Source of the DNA: Roridomyces roridus
Lineage: Eukaryota > Basidiomycota > Agaricomycetes > Agaricales > Mycenaceae
DNA length: 64,000 nucleotides
Reading direction: 5' to 3'
Assembly: GCA_029378245.1 (NCBI GenBank)
Contig: JARKIF010000012.1
Span: 434,001 to 498,000 of the forward strand
Of this stretch, positions 22,739-33,882 are shown in pieces. The notes under the pieces were generated by a model that worked only from the letters and a program-made list of their open reading frames with translations, had not been told where the DNA came from and searched no databases. Both the position numbers and the translations under genes were made by a program. The first letter of the stretch is position 1, and each line of letters begins with the position of its first letter.

Positions 22739-24340
22739 ATGACCTCTCGTTGTTCCGAGTGTGGTGGCACGATTTTCCCAAACGACGAACCGGAGCCTGT
22801 TGTCCCGTCGACCCCACTGGGCATTTTGGCGCGCTACCATCGACTCGCAAAGTGCAACGAGCCCCCGGAAGGCGCTGAAAAACCCTTCGTACAAGCTGTG
22901 GCATCACAAACCACGGCTCGTTTGGCGCGTCTCGACAATGAGATTTTGCGACTCAAGGACCGACTCCGGCAGCTGGAAGCGGAGCAGGAAGAATTGTCGG
23001 ACTACCAGCGGCAGAATGCTGCTATCCTCTCTCCAATCCGGCGCATGCCACCCGAAATCCTGGCGGAAATATTTTCCTGGACTTTACCGTCACCGACTTC
23101 TGAAATGGTCGGGAGCGTTGCCGATCTGGGGCTTAGTCCATGGGTTGTGTCCAGAGTCAGCAGCCGCTGGAGAGCGACAGCACTCGCGACTCCTCTGCTG
23201 TGGTCCACCATCTTCGTTTGTTTTGGAAAAGCCAATCCCCCGAGCCTTGACATGGTAAAGGCTCAGATGGACCGCAGTCGATCCCTCAAAATTCATTTCT
23301 TTGGATCGGAGGAAGGCGATTCTGCTCCTCAGATCGAATTGTTCCTTTTCCTATCCCAGCAATCCGATCGTTGGGAGGACCTCAGTATCCAGTTGACGAG
23401 CGATCTGGCACCCCACTTGACTGCCATTCGAGGTTGCTTGTCCTCGTTGCGCAGGTTGTGGATGCAGTGGGATGATGCAGAAAGTGATTTCACCGCGAAT
23501 TCCATCGAGTGTTTCGAAGCGGCGCCGTCGCTGGCGGAGGCGGGATGGCTCAACGAGTCTCATGACATCTCCATGCTTCTCCCTGCGCATCAACTCACCG
23601 TTTATCAAGCCAACGGACCTTGGGAAGACCATCAAAGTGTTTTGAAGAGTGCGCACCACCTCGTCGAGGCCAGGATTGTCGTCCAGTTTCCATCGTGGCA
23701 GTCTGGTGGCGCAGGCAGTGCAGTCATTGACTTGCCACATTTGCGGCGCCTCTACGTCGGCAACGCAGAGATTCTGGATCATCTCCGTGCTCCTAGTCTG
23801 GCAGAGTTGGCCATTCACATACGAGTCCGCCCGAACCCTTCCATGCTCGAGCATCTCGGTCCCTTTTTTGACCGTTCTCCTTGCGCGCCACACCGATTAT
23901 GCCTCAGTGGGGCCCTCCATACGAGTGTTACCGAAACGATCCTCCGGAAATATACTTTCATCAGCGGTATCCGGCTGGTGGCAAAGTATCCGCCCTCCCT
24001 CGATGAAGATACAATTCGGACTGCTGTTGCCGCCCACCTAAACCTGCTTACTGTCGGGGACACATCCGTTTCACCACACTTGGACGAGATTTCCTTCGGA
24101 TCTGAGACGGAACTCCCTATCAACTTTCCCCTCCTTCTCAACATGTTGATTTCGCGTCGGAGTCCCCTAGGTGCACTTAAGACTGCTGCATTTCTCTCAA
24201 AAAGCGGACCTATGCCTGGCATCCAAACACTGGCCGGTTTGGAAGCACTTAGAGCGGGTGGACTGAGATTGTCCGTGGGGCAGGGTCGGGAGGCTGGAAT
24301 TGGTGTTGAGGGCTGGACATACGGGCCCACATGGAATTGA
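22739..24340 (+). CDS. F-box domain protein, 533 residues
   Basis: A single intact exon. The N-terminus has a short Cys pair (SRCSECGGTIFP), then a coiled coil (ARLDNEILRLKDRLRQLEAE, EQEELSDYQRQ) leading into an F-box-like segment: SPIRRMPPEILAEIFSWTLP, then SPWVVSRVSSRWRATALATP and LLWSTI. This coiled coil plus P-x-E-I-L-x-x-I-F plus W-R-x-x-A order is the common layout of the large Agaricomycete F-box families. The remainder is leucine-rich, probably forming irregular substrate-binding repeats. Known role: SCF ubiquitin-ligase substrate receptor; the substrate is unknown. A P450 3' fragment follows about 190 bp downstream. Confidence 0.85.
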   Translation: MTSRCSECGGTIFPNDEPEPVVPSTPLGILARYHRLAKCNEPPEGAEKPFVQAVASQTTARLARLDNEILRLKDRLRQLEAEQEELSDYQRQNAAILSPIRRMPPEILAEIFSWTLPSPTSEMVGSVADLGLSPWVVSRVSSRWRATALATPLLWSTIFVCFGKANPPSLDMVKAQMDRSRSLKIHFFGSEEGDSAPQIELFLFLSQQSDRWEDLSIQLTSDLAPHLTAIRGCLSSLRRLWMQWDDAESDFTANSIECFEAAPSLAEAGWLNESHDISMLLPAHQLTVYQANGPWEDHQSVLKSAHHLVEARIVVQFPSWQSGGAGSAVIDLPHLRRLYVGNAEILDHLRAPSLAELAIHIRVRPNPSMLEHLGPFFDRSPCAPHRLCLSGALHTSVTETILRKYTFISGIRLVAKYPPSLDEDTIRTAVAAHLNLLTVGDTSVSPHLDEISFGSETELPINFPLLLNMLISRRSPLGALKTAAFLSKSGPMPGIQTLAGLEALRAGGLRLSVGQGREAGIGVEGWTYGPTWN

Positions 24341-24529
24341 TTCCAGGACGACGCGCGAGTCACGCGACTCTCCTTTCTCTTCGGCCACCTGTAAAATACT
24401 TCCTAGATACTCACAATGACATTCTTGCAATGTGCTCCGAAGCCTTGTGCACCGGCCGGACCCACCGAGAAAGACGAAGAAAGCCCTCATTTGAGTCCAC
24501 CCATTGTTTCCTCATTTCCACCGCCCAGC

Positions 24530-24895
24530 TAGATCCTTCTCGTCATACCCTGAAGTTGCTTTTGGACGGCGGTACGATCCTTGCTTCTTCTACTCACGGA
24601 GGGTAATATATATCTCAGGCTATGTCCTGGGCGTCACATAGCCACTTCGTCGATTTGGATTACAGTCACCTCGATGCTCGCCACCCTCAACATAACGAAA
24701 GCTGTGGGATGCGAGCCATCCTACCTGTATACATCCGCCCTCATCAGGTAGAACAACCACTAGGCCTTGAAGTCGCTGACTCGTTTGCTTGTAGCGAACC
24801 ACTTCCTTTCAAATGCGTTATCGAGCCTCGTTCGTCAAAGGCGGCGGCTCTCATCCAGTCGGCCGATACCAATACGTGTAGCGCTTGTGTTTGAT
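24530..24895 (+). pseudogene. Dispersed 3' fragment of a P450 gene
   Basis: Plus-strand DNA here closely matches the minus-strand 3' end of the P450 gene at 54309-56385, including both coding and intron sequence. Shared features are the haem-loop intron (ggcggtacgatccttgcttc...atatatctcag), the CP(G)GRH-equivalent region, an AATAT-type intron, LGLEVADSFACSEPLPFKC (partly intronic in the intact copy) and IEPRSSKAAALIQSAD. Point changes and a small deletion relative to that copy make it non-coding. It sits about 30 kb from its closest relative, so it is a transposed or ectopically duplicated segment rather than a tandem copy. Confidence 0.8.
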
Positions 24896-24993
24896 TATTC
24901 TGTTGTGTTGTACTCTATGTACTGGTGGTATTCGAGGAACGCTGAACCACGAATACAAATACGATAAATAAGACAAATAAGAACTGAGAGCGT

Positions 24994-26379
24994 TCAGAAA
25001 GCAGATCCCCGAACAGTGTTGATCCAAGAGGCATCGGCGTCTGGATATTCCCACATCATCGCACCAGCACCTGGAATTATTTAGAACTTGGGGAAAAAAT
25101 GGAATGAAATAACCACGCACTCCAGCCCTGTGCCTTTGCAGTGGCCAAACACCCCGCAAGAATTGCCGGCTCCATGTACCCACTCCCTGCATCCGCTGGC
25201 ACTCCAGGCTTACCGATAACGATTTTGTTCAGCGGGACGCCGCTAGCGGCGATTTGAAAAACGGCACTTTGCGGGTAGGTACCGGAGGATGTGTTGAGAA
25301 GTCCATCACAGGTCGTGTAATCGGTGCCCTCTGAAACATCGTTAGAATTGGAAACTTCTTTGGAGAGGAGGGAGAGTCACGGTTGTAGAATTGAACGTTA
25401 TACCAATCAATCAAATCGCCGACTTCTTGGTGGACTTTGAGATATCCACCGCCTGCCCACCGAGACGGAGAGAACCAGGGGGCGAGAGCTACGCGTAGAT
25501 TTAGCATTGATCTCTGTGTTGGATGACACGACGTACGAGCGTGAGTGATGATATATTGTCCTTTAGGGAGGACAGTTCGCAGCTGTTTCGTGAAGGTGAT
25601 AAGCCAGGCCTCGCCGCCACTGCCGTTCGTAATGGCCGTCAGATCTTCGTAATCCACGTCCACACCTATAGAGGTACGAGTTTAATATGGTTTAGAAGAG
25701 ACTATGTAGTCCACACCGTCAAGGTCGTTGTTGACGACGAATTGCCCTATAGCGTTGGCCTGTATTCCGTTGGTGAATTGGAGTTGAACTTGAAAACGAA
25801 CACACCAGAGTCGTGGGATCGAGACCGGCAGTCGTAGGCTGCTCGGTCGAACCGAAAGCGGAGACCATGAGCTTGATACCCGCGGCGGCGTACTGAGTCT
25901 TGATGGTCGAGCGTTGCGCGGCACCCATGTTGGCCCAAACTGCAGCCTGTTTCCGAATTCAACATCGGTTGCAGTTGGAAAAGATGAAAAAAAACACACC
26001 TGGTCGAAGGCTCCTGTCGAGAGGTAGAAAGCGAGATTGCTGTTTGCCCGACGAACGTGAGTTGAAGTGAAGGCTGGATGTCCGATAGACATACGAACAA
26101 AACATTAAATCCCTTGATAGTCGACGGATCCGGTGGGCCAGCCACAGCGGCCGTCTTGTCTTGATATGTGACCTAGAAAGAGTGAGAACTAAATGCGAAC
26201 AGAGAAAAAGACCTGCGTACCCAATACGGTGGAGCCGCAGAGGCGCGTTTGACGTCAGCCACACCGCGACCCGTGACGTTGGTAAACGAAGAGAGGGGCA
26301 TGGCTTCGACGCCCAGGAAAAAGACAAAAGCCACTGCAGCAGAAAGATGCCGCCCCAAAGTCGAAGAAATCAAAACCAT
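24994..26379 (-). CDS. GH18 family secreted glycosidase (chitinase / endo-N-acetylglucosaminidase-like)
   Basis: Starts MVLISSTLGRHLSAAVAFVF with a signal peptide ending near VEA. Several short introns separate coding pieces: VTYQDKTAAVAGPPDPSTIK / GFNVL, NLAFYLSTGAFDQ, AAVWANMGAAQRSTIKTQYA with AAGIKLMVSAFG, and ANAIGQFVVNNDLDG. Splicing at the gtgtggac donor and the ctctatag acceptor reconstitutes DLDGVDVDYEDL, the GH18 DxxDxDxE catalytic motif with its general-acid glutamate. Downstream are QLRTVLPKGQYIITHA, LAPWFSPSRWAGGGYLKVHQ and a C-terminal WEYPDADASWINTVRGSAF. Known chemistry: substrate-assisted hydrolysis of beta-1,4-GlcNAc linkages; whether chitin or N-glycans is the target cannot be told. 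A TATA-like tatataa sits only about 12 bp before the ATG, so the mRNA start could be unusual. Confidence 0.85.
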
Positions 26380-26399
26380 AGTGCGATTATATAAAGGAG

Positions 26400-27156
26400 A
26401 GTTTAGAAGGAAGGGAATTGAAGGGAGTGGAAGGGGCGCGAAGGCAAGGACTATGTTGAGAGTTAGTGCAAGTCGACAGTTATACGATGCGCGCCCCTAG
26501 CGATACCACCTCATGGGAGCGATCCGCAGATTTTCTGTATACGGTATCTTCACCGTCCAAACAAGGCTACCGGAGCAGTTTCATAGAGCGCAAATCACCG
26601 ACGACGGCGCGAGGTTCATGCGTGTTGGGGGAAAACAAATTGAAATTGTGTTGCGGAGTTGCACATGTGTTCAGTGGATGAAAAAATTATCCGTTACCAT
26701 GTGGCTGCATTCAAACTCTTCAGACTATGAGCCTCGACGTGCGATACTACCATCTTCACTGGAGGGTCTTGCTCCAGGCTCTCCCCAGTAAGTAGTAGTC
26801 CCCACCCGTGGCCGTTGTACTGCCAAGAGAAAAGCCAGAAAAGTTGAAACGCAGCAACTTGGGTGCATGGTTGGTGCATGGAGATGGTTGCAGGAGAAAC
26901 GCCTGCAGATCCTCCTGTCGTAATCTGATGCCTGATGGGTAGTGCCAAAGCATTACAAATACCTCAACGCCCGGTTCCGCATTAGGTAACTTCGACTTTC
27001 CCACTACTCACCGTCTTATGCGCACTGATATTACGTCGAGTAGTGGACCAGCTTTAGAGGGCACGGTTGCAGCCGTGCGCTGAACGTAGCTCCAGCGCGG
27101 TGCCGGCACTAGCTAACCGACGTTCGCGGGACGCGGTGCATGGGCAAAAGCATTGG
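26400..27156. other. Intergenic region without supported gene
   Basis: Upstream flank of the GH18 gene. Contains only short frames and a small tandem ggtgcatgg repeat near 26864-26881. Nothing else is supported. Confidence 0.4.
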
Positions 27157-28401
27157 TTACTTTTTAAGGTGGGACTTACTAGCTAAGGGTAAGAGTAAGC
27201 ATAAGGTAAAAGGGTATACAGTTAACTTTAACAACGAGGGAGCGGATGTCAAAATATAGGGCTTTGCATAGGAGAGAAAGGGAGAGTAAAGACCGTGTTG
27301 ATCGTCCGTCCGAGTGAGTGAGTAATAGGGCACTCGGTAAGCGAACGATGGCGCAGCGCTCGGTGGCGGCGCGGCGCGATAGCGGGGATGCATCGACATC
27401 AACAAGATATATGAAGTGGAGCAGTTGGTCAGTCGCGCCACCGCGCGCACAAGTTCCACGAGGCACGCCACTATCAAGAGTCCGACGTCGACGTGGAGGC
27501 CAAGTTGGAGCGCGTTTTCCCCTTCGACTTTTTCCTCGGGCACGGGGAATAGCACTCGGGCGGGATCGGAGCACTCGGACGCGGTGGAAGACCCAGCCCA
27601 ATGGTATGCACCGAGTCTGTCGACTGCGAGAACGAGAGGCCGTGGTTGCTGTACTTTGGTGACGTGAACGCCTCCTTGGTAGAGGGGAGTGTGACTTGAA
27701 GAGGTCCGAGGGCGTATGGTGCTGTATGTAGCTCTTTGAGTAAGGTGAAGTGAAGGTAGAGCTTGAGACACACCAGACGCTCGGTCATACCGTCCCCGTA
27801 TGCATCGACGCAAGAGCAAGTACAGGCCCAGGAACGCGACGGCAAGGACGACCAAGCCGCCTATCGCGCTACTGATGACGATGAGAGCGGTGCGGTGTCG
27901 GATCGGGGAGGCGAGCTCTGGCGAAGGCAAAACCGTCGTCAAAGGCGAAATGGAATCCAGAATCGCCGTGCTGCTGATGTTACCGCCAGAAACGGAGAGC
28001 GTGGCGTTGGTGGCAACGAGACGTAATGTCAACGTGTGCAGGCCTTGCGACAAGGCCGGTGAGGAGTATAATGGTGTGCCAGGTGGCGAGGAGGCGTTGA
28101 AAAAGAATGTGGAGTCCTCGGTGCCGTCGAGGGTGTAGGACAAATGAGCGTGGGCTTGGTCTTGCTGCGACGACGGCACGACGATTCCAGACACGATGAT
28201 GAGGGTTCCTGCATGACGCTTCGGATGAGAGAGCAAAGAAAGATGAACGGGCGACGCACCATCGAAAGAGAACGAGACTGTAGCGTTGGAGTCGCTGCTC
28301 AGATAGGACGCGCCAGCGTCCACCTGGGTCCAAGTCCCGGACGTGAACTGCACTACGCTGCTGTCGGCACGGAAGGTGGAGAGTCGTTCGTCGTTGCGCA
28401 T
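27157..28401 (-). CDS. Surface-type single-pass membrane protein
   Basis: An open frame of 414 codons. The N-terminal half reads as a beta-sandwich ectodomain typical of Agaricomycete surface proteins: VVQFTSGTWTQVDAG, ATVSFSFDGASPVHLSLLSH, HLSYTLDGTEDSTFFFNASS, LSQGLHTLTLRLVATNATLS. A strong transmembrane helix follows (LIVISSAIGGLVVLAVAFLG, continuing LYLLLRRCIRGR). The cytoplasmic part is Ser/Thr-rich; the last 100 or so codons look less gene-like and may follow an unseen frame change or intron. The 5' end is incomplete. A hydrophobic in-frame leader (LYLLLLPPCCLARTYA) lies just upstream without its own ATG, suggesting another exon. No enzymatic motif is seen. Confidence 0.55.
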   Translation of the reverse strand: MRNDERLSTFRADSSVVQFTSGTWTQVDAGASYLSSDSNATVSFSFDGASPVHLSLLSHPKRHAGTLIIVSGIVVPSSQQDQAHAHLSYTLDGTEDSTFFFNASSPPGTPLYSSPALSQGLHTLTLRLVATNATLSVSGGNISSTAILDSISPLTTVLPSPELASPIRHRTALIVISSAIGGLVVLAVAFLGLYLLLRRCIRGRYDRASGVSQALPSLHLTQRATYSTIRPRTSSSHTPLYQGGVHVTKVQQPRPLVLAVDRLGAYHWAGSSTASECSDPARVLFPVPEEKVEGENALQLGLHVDVGLLIVACLVELVRAVARLTNCSTSYILLMSMHPRYRAAPPPSAAPSFAYRVPYYSLTRTDDQHGLYSPFLSYAKPYILTSAPSLLKLTVYPFTLCLLLPLASKSHLKK

Positions 28402-28996
28402 GGCAGCATAAGTGCGCGCAAGACAACAAGGTGGGAGGAGGAGGAGGTAAAGGGCTGAATCTTCTTTATGGGTAAGGACAATTAGATCAAAAGCGTGCTA
28501 GTTTGGCTTCATTGCTTCGAGAAAGCCGAGGAACCGACGAGAAGGGTGCATGAGCCGCATTTTGAGCGCAAGAAGAGAAGCAGTCGAGGGCACATGTAAG
28601 GAGAAGCCTGTCATCGTTAGCCTCTTGATGGATGTACGTCGCAGCATCGCCCCAGGAAGTCGACCAGCCAGAAAAGGGTGCGGGTCAGCGTCTGGAGACA
28701 GGGCGTGGAGCAAGCGTGGAAAGTCTTTTGTTTTTCTCGGATCACTCTCACTCTCCCAGCCGACACCTCATCTTGAAGGAAACAAAAGAGACAAGCAAGT
28801 GGCCTTGCCAACGCCCCCCGACATCTCCCTGAAGCCCGCTGCGCGCCTCCAAAGACAATAAGAAATTCAATGGCTGGCAGTCATCTTGCCAGCACCACTG
28901 CCAGCAGCGTCTATGCGAAGGCGGCATTTAACAAAGTCTCGATGAGAAAGTCTCCTCACTTGCCCTTCCTTTTCCTCTGGCGCCAGTCGTCCATTC

Positions 28997-30243
28997 ATGT
29001 CTTCCTTTCCATTCCTTTCCCTTACGGTCGTCGTCTTCGTTCTCACCGGTCTATCAACGGGGGCTACGGTGACTGCCACGATAGATGATACTCGTGGCGA
29101 CTCACAAACTGGCGCGATGCCTGTCTATCTACCTGTCGGTGCCTTCAGCTCTGTAAGTCCCATGCGTTTCAATGCGCCACTCGGGCTAAAAATTACAGGA
29201 TACCACGGACTGGGAAGGCCCAGTCGACCCAGATCCAACCCAGGCATTCGACGGGACCTGGCAAGCTGTTGGACCCTCAGCTTCTGTAACACTTTCCTTC
29301 ACCGGAACCGGGATCGACGTATTCTGCATCCTCGCCAACACACTCCCCACCGATCTCTCATTCACACTCGACGGAGCTCCATACTACCCGTCATTCTCGC
29401 GTACACCGGATGCCAGCGCACCTGATCTCATGTATGGTGAACAAGGACGGGTGCTCAGCATCGACGGGCTAGATCAGGTCGCCCATCAGCTCGTCATTGC
29501 TCCGAATCCGCCAGCTGGGAGCAACGATACCCTGTTTTTGTTTGATTATGCCCGTTATAGGTGTGTGTTTAACCATTTTGGTGAAATGAGCAATCGCTGA
29601 CTGGCGATGAAATAGATTTGACGACGAAGCCGCCCCTTCGGTTGGTTTGACTGTGATACCACCCCAAATCAGCCTGACGAGTGCGTCTTTCTCGGATGCA
29701 ACTTCTACAACCGCACCCTCCTTGACCGCGTCCTCTTCATCTCCGTCCTCACGACCATCCACTTCCACTTCCGCTCTCGGCTCCACGAGCCCCATCGCTC
29801 CCTCGAAACACGTAAAAGTGTTGCTAGCCACACTCATCCCGGCGTTTCTCCTCCTACTCGCTTCCTGCGCTGTTATAGCCCTCTTGCTCCTTCGACGCAG
29901 ACCCAGACGCGGCAGCGGATCTGAGCAGCAGGGTACAGTGGGCATGTACGAATTTGACTTTCACGAAGATGACGATGACGACGACGAGAGGCAGTCGCGG
30001 TGGCGATTACCAGGCTGGGCATCGGGGCGGCGCAAGCCCGTCTGGTGTTCGCGGCTTTCCTCCATAACGACTGGACGAGGAGCTCGAGAGCGCCAGTCGC
30101 GCTGGCACAATGTGGATGTGTCTCCATATCCGATGTATCCATATCAGCACAAGGCGTCTGGTTCCCCGAGTACACCACCGCCTTTGGTGTGGCGCTCGAC
30201 TATCCTGCCAGGCACGAGATTCAGTGGAAGCTCCGGAGGGTGA
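28997..30243 (+). CDS. Secreted-ectodomain single-pass membrane protein with Asp-rich tail
   Basis: Three exons, 28997-29152, 29199-29560 and 29616-30243, join in frame with standard gtaagt and gtgtgt donors. Signal peptide SFPFLSLTVVVFVLTGLSTG. The ectodomain resembles a small beta-sandwich: DTTDWEGPVDPDPTQAFDGT, VTLSFTGTGIDVFCILANTL, LSFTLDGAPYYPSF, HQLVIAPNPP. A Ser/Thr stalk follows, then the helix VLLATLIPAFLLLLASCAVI and a polybasic stop (LLRRRPRRG). The tail has an acidic run (HEDDDDDDER). Its architecture parallels the divergently oriented gene at 27157-28401 across a 0.6 kb spacer with no other gene. The function is unknown; a wall or surface receptor-like role is only an inference from the layout. 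Confidence 0.72.
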
Positions 30244-30357
30244 CCCCGGGAACTGGGCGAGGCCGTTTCACATTGTGTAGATTTCTTTTGTATCTGTACT
30301 TTGTATTTATCTAAGTGTACATACGAGCGACGATAAGACGTCCATCTAATCATCGTT

Positions 30358-31972
30358 TCATTCCTGCCAATTCCGACGGTCCACTGACCCGACTCCACTT
30401 CGATGTTGCAAGGCGTCCGAAACGAAGCTCTGAATCCGAGCGCGCTTTCGACGCCAATCTAATCGCGGCGCAGCGTTCAAGGAGCTACATAGAAGGAAGA
30501 TACGTCAAGTAAATCTCCGTCTCTATTCCAAAGTTTAATGAGAAACTCACACTATCTCTATCCACACCCTCCGCGATGATCTGAACGTTCCTTTCGACCA
30601 CCGTTCGGTAGTTTGCGTTCTGTTTGTCGTCCCGCAGCCGCATCAAGCGCCACCTGCCGAGCATGGCGTTCCATTGCACTTCGACGATCTGCCCGTGATA
30701 TCGTCGGCCCGACAATTTCATCCTATGTGCAAGCCTTTTCCTCAGATGCGATTAGTGATGGAGCACCTACACGTACCGTTCCCACTCATCGTCCTCGACA
30801 AAGAGCTCACCGTATTCTTCATACCTAGGACTCCCGCTCCCGCTCCCGGGTCGGTCCCCGCACCACATGTGCAATAAAAAAGCAGGCTTTGCGCGTGAGT
30901 CCAACGTCCGGGACTCGCCGCACAGAGGCGGAAATCGCAGAACGAGCTTGAAATCGATGGATATTTCTGAAGGAGGTTTCCACTTCAGACTAGTATGGAT
31001 AAGAGAATGAAATGTGTTGAACGCAATATTGAATCTCACATATTGGCGTTTGTACCGGGCGTGTACGGCGCGTTGACTCGGGTATAAACGAGGCCGTCGT
31101 TCCCGTGTCGCAGAGTTGGAATACTTGCGAATACCGTATCAACATGATACGACCGGTTCATTTCTTTGATCTGGATTCTGTTCGAATTCGGGATTGTTTA
31201 TGTAGTGGACGTATGACAGCTGGAATAAACACTGACTCGAAAGACCTTGTATGTTTCTCTGCCCGAGTAAAGGGTTCGAAGAACCATTGCTTCAGCTTCT
31301 GGTAACAGCTTACTCGGAGACGGAAGGCGCGAATAGGATAAAAACTTACTCCGTAACGCGCTGTCAACGGCTGAGACATGATGTTCTGGTCGTTCAGAAC
31401 TAGGCAGTCAAAAGCCGGGAAGCAAAGGGTTTCCTTGTTGGAAAATGGATCGACCTGCACCACGAGCTCACCGTCTACGAGGGTGTTGAGCAGCGGCATT
31501 CGAGGGTTGTCGTGCCGAGGAAACGAGAAGCCGTGGATCTGGTAGTACTTATTGTTGCGGTCGATCTGGATGCGAACTGTATTAAACAAGGAACTTCGAG
31601 AACGTGGCGGGCGGCGCACCAAGTAGACAGATTGAGAACTCGAGTCAGCTTCGGTGTAGACCAGAAGAAGGACGCGGATGCCATCTGACTTTTCGCATAC
31701 CCAGAAGCTGTCCAAATAAGACGCTGCCGTTGGAAGAGGAGATGGAGTTACTCATCAGACTCCAATCTGAGCAGGTCACTTCTCGCGAAGCTTACTGGTT
31801 GACTGCCGGGGAATCTTGAAGCAGAGATGGTTAGCCCACAAAAATACGATGGTCCGAAAGCTTTTACATACCCGTTGCACTGACATAATCGGGCAACAGT
31901 GTCCCGGAGCGACTTTTCTTGCTTTGAGCGGGGCAGAATGCGCGTTCCAGGGATGTCGGGAATTCGAGCCAT
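30358..31972 (-). CDS. CEG1: mRNA capping enzyme, guanylyltransferase subunit
   Basis: Nucleotidyltransferase that adds GMP to the 5' end of nuclear mRNA. The start is MARIPDIPGTRILPRSKQEK. The spliced protein shows FPGSQPVSFARSDLLRLE, then the catalytic motif I KxDG in VCEKSDGIRVLLLVY (the Lys forms the covalent GMP adduct). It continues with HGFSFPRHDNPRMPLLNTLV and DGELVVQ (motif III), FPAFDCLVLNDQNIMSQPL, MNRSYHVDTVFASI, GLVYTRVNAPYT, KWKPPSEISIDFKL (motif V), MWCGD, DDEWERY, MKLSGRRYHGQIVEVQW and RWRLMRLRDDKQNANYRTV (OB-fold region). The last exon ends LLERCAAIRLASKARSD...GMKR with its stop at 30358-30360. There are many 50-70 bp introns. No frame breaks were noticed. Confidence 0.9.
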
Positions 31973-31989
31973 TACACTCTTCCAAGACA

Positions 31990-33820
31990 GACATGGGCTT
32001 ATATGGCTGGCGTTTTTTTTTTTTTGACTCGACCGCTACCGAGCTGAGGCCCTGAACCTAGAGCCGCTCATTGAGCGAAAGAGCAGACGAATTTGGCAAA
32101 ATTCACGGGTAGGTAACTCACTCAATTATTTTGGGATTGAGAGGCAGTGGCCAGGCAGTGGCCAGGCGGCAAGCAAATACTTGACAGAATCGACTCAGAA
32201 TCGAGCACTGTGGCGTAGGAGGGCGAAAGAATCGGGCTGGACATCGATTCTATCCAGCGGAAGGATGGGAAGACTTCGTCGGGGCTTGGTCCCGTTCGAA
32301 TTTCGTCGAAAGTCGGAAGTTGGACTCCGAGTGCCGCAGTCGACTGCAGAACTGGCTCCTTTCGCAGCTTGATGAACTGCAGCTGCAGCGAGTTATCGGA
32401 GCGCGTGGCGGGCCAATCCAGCGAGGCCATTGCCAGTCCAATACGGCTGCATAACGAGGGACGTGCTTGGTGAATGGCGGAGGAGAAAGAGTTGTGTGTT
32501 ACGTAACCAGCTGGATGCCGTTGATCGACCGGAACGAGTTGTGATGACCGATCGACCAACTCCAGTGAGCGAGAGCGAGATCTGCGTCAAGAATCCCGCC
32601 ATGTTAACGTTCTTGCACTGTAGATATCTTTCAATGACAACGCCATGCCCGAAATTATTCGATTGCTCCAACAAAAGTCAGTCAGTGATCCTTGGTTGAT
32701 TCAACTTGAACATGCGGGCGAAAGATCGACTGGCCTCTGGACATTTCTTGTACATGACTTAGGAGTTGTCTTGCTCTCCGCGCTTGCCCAGTGAGGGGTC
32801 GTCAATCATCATGCCTCGACCCTATTCAAAATCTAGTACATACTTTCCGATTTCCGAACATCCGCTTTGAACCAATCGCTTCAAACACATATCAAGTGCG
32901 AGGGATCGCGTGCGTCACATTTCTTGTCCATGCGCCCGACGTTGCAGGTGTGCCGTCACTCGGTGCGATGCACGGCTCTATGCTCTGCTCTGAGCCTCTA
33001 CTACTCCCACACTTGAGGCTTCTCAACGCCAAGCCCTCCAACCCCAGTCTCCCGCGACTTCAAGCCAGCTGTCAAATGGATCTTCACCCAGTCATCGAGC
33101 TTCATCAAGGCACTATCTACAGGCGTGGGATTGGTGTTCCCAGGGTTCAGTCTGTTGCTTACCGCTTACCAAAGCCTCGGATTCAGGCACGTATGCTCGT
33201 GCCAATAAGTTTCTCAGACTGCGCATCAACACGCTACTGTGGGCGGCACCGAGAAATTGGAAAGTGACATTGGTGCAGCTGCCAAGACGAGGAAGTGGGG
33301 CCGGCGGGGAGTCGGGACTGTCAAAGCAAAAGCAAAATCTCCGCACTGTTTCTCAACGATTTGCTGTATGTAAACGATAGGGACCGCGCAGAGGGCTCGC
33401 TAGGCAATCCAAGCAACCCCGCGTTTCGTATGATTAGCAGCATCAATTGAACACTGCTGGTTTATATTTAGAATCACACACGTGATGCAAACATCTTTAC
33501 CTCCGCCTTCATCACCATCCCGCCGGCCAACCTCAAGAGGCCTTAATTGCTCAGAAGGCCGCTCATCTGGATTAAGCATTTCGTGCATCAATTACGTCTT
33601 GCGGGGACACACGGTCTATCTGGCGACGATTTCTGTCAGGATTGTATGGGAATGAAACACAACCAACGATGCTTGTAGGGTCTGTTTCCCGCGACCTGAC
33701 GGGCTGGAAAGATGAATACAGCTCACTCCATTGGACTAGAATCAGCGCTCGCCGAATCCACGCGCCAGTGTGACGCTTGTCCCCGACCCTCGGTACTGCG
33801 ACACTTACGTCTCAAGCTTA
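31990..33820. other. Intergenic region, no supported gene
   Basis: About 1.8 kb between the capping-enzyme gene and the laccase-like promoter. A 13-T run lies at 32013-32025. A minus-strand frame of 145 codons at 32122-32559 and a plus-strand frame of 158 codons at 32791-33267 have no recognised motif and no splice partners. They are recorded as unlikely genes. Confidence 0.4.
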
Positions 33821-33825
33821 AAACA

Positions 33826-33833
33826 TATAAAAT
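33826..33833 (+). promoter_or_regulatory. TATA box of the laccase-like gene
   Basis: tataaaat lies 57 bp before the ATG at 33883 in a spacing usual for strongly expressed fungal secreted-enzyme genes. The leader between them is short and uninterrupted. Confidence 0.65.
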
Positions 33834-33882
33834 GGAGTCTACGAGAGCAGCACCCCCTAGCAACCCTCACAACTAGCCTGTC

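Noticed and set aside
32013..32025. Run of 13 T considered as a poly-A tail of a minus-strand retro-copy
   Set aside because: No intronless gene copy or target duplication next to it.
32122..32559. 145-codon minus-strand frame near the capping enzyme gene
   Set aside because: No domain, no consistent start or intron context; alternative frames are equally open.
32791..33267. 158-codon plus-strand frame upstream of the laccase-like gene
   Set aside because: Looks like translated intergenic DNA; starts without a supported Met context and has no recognisable family features.
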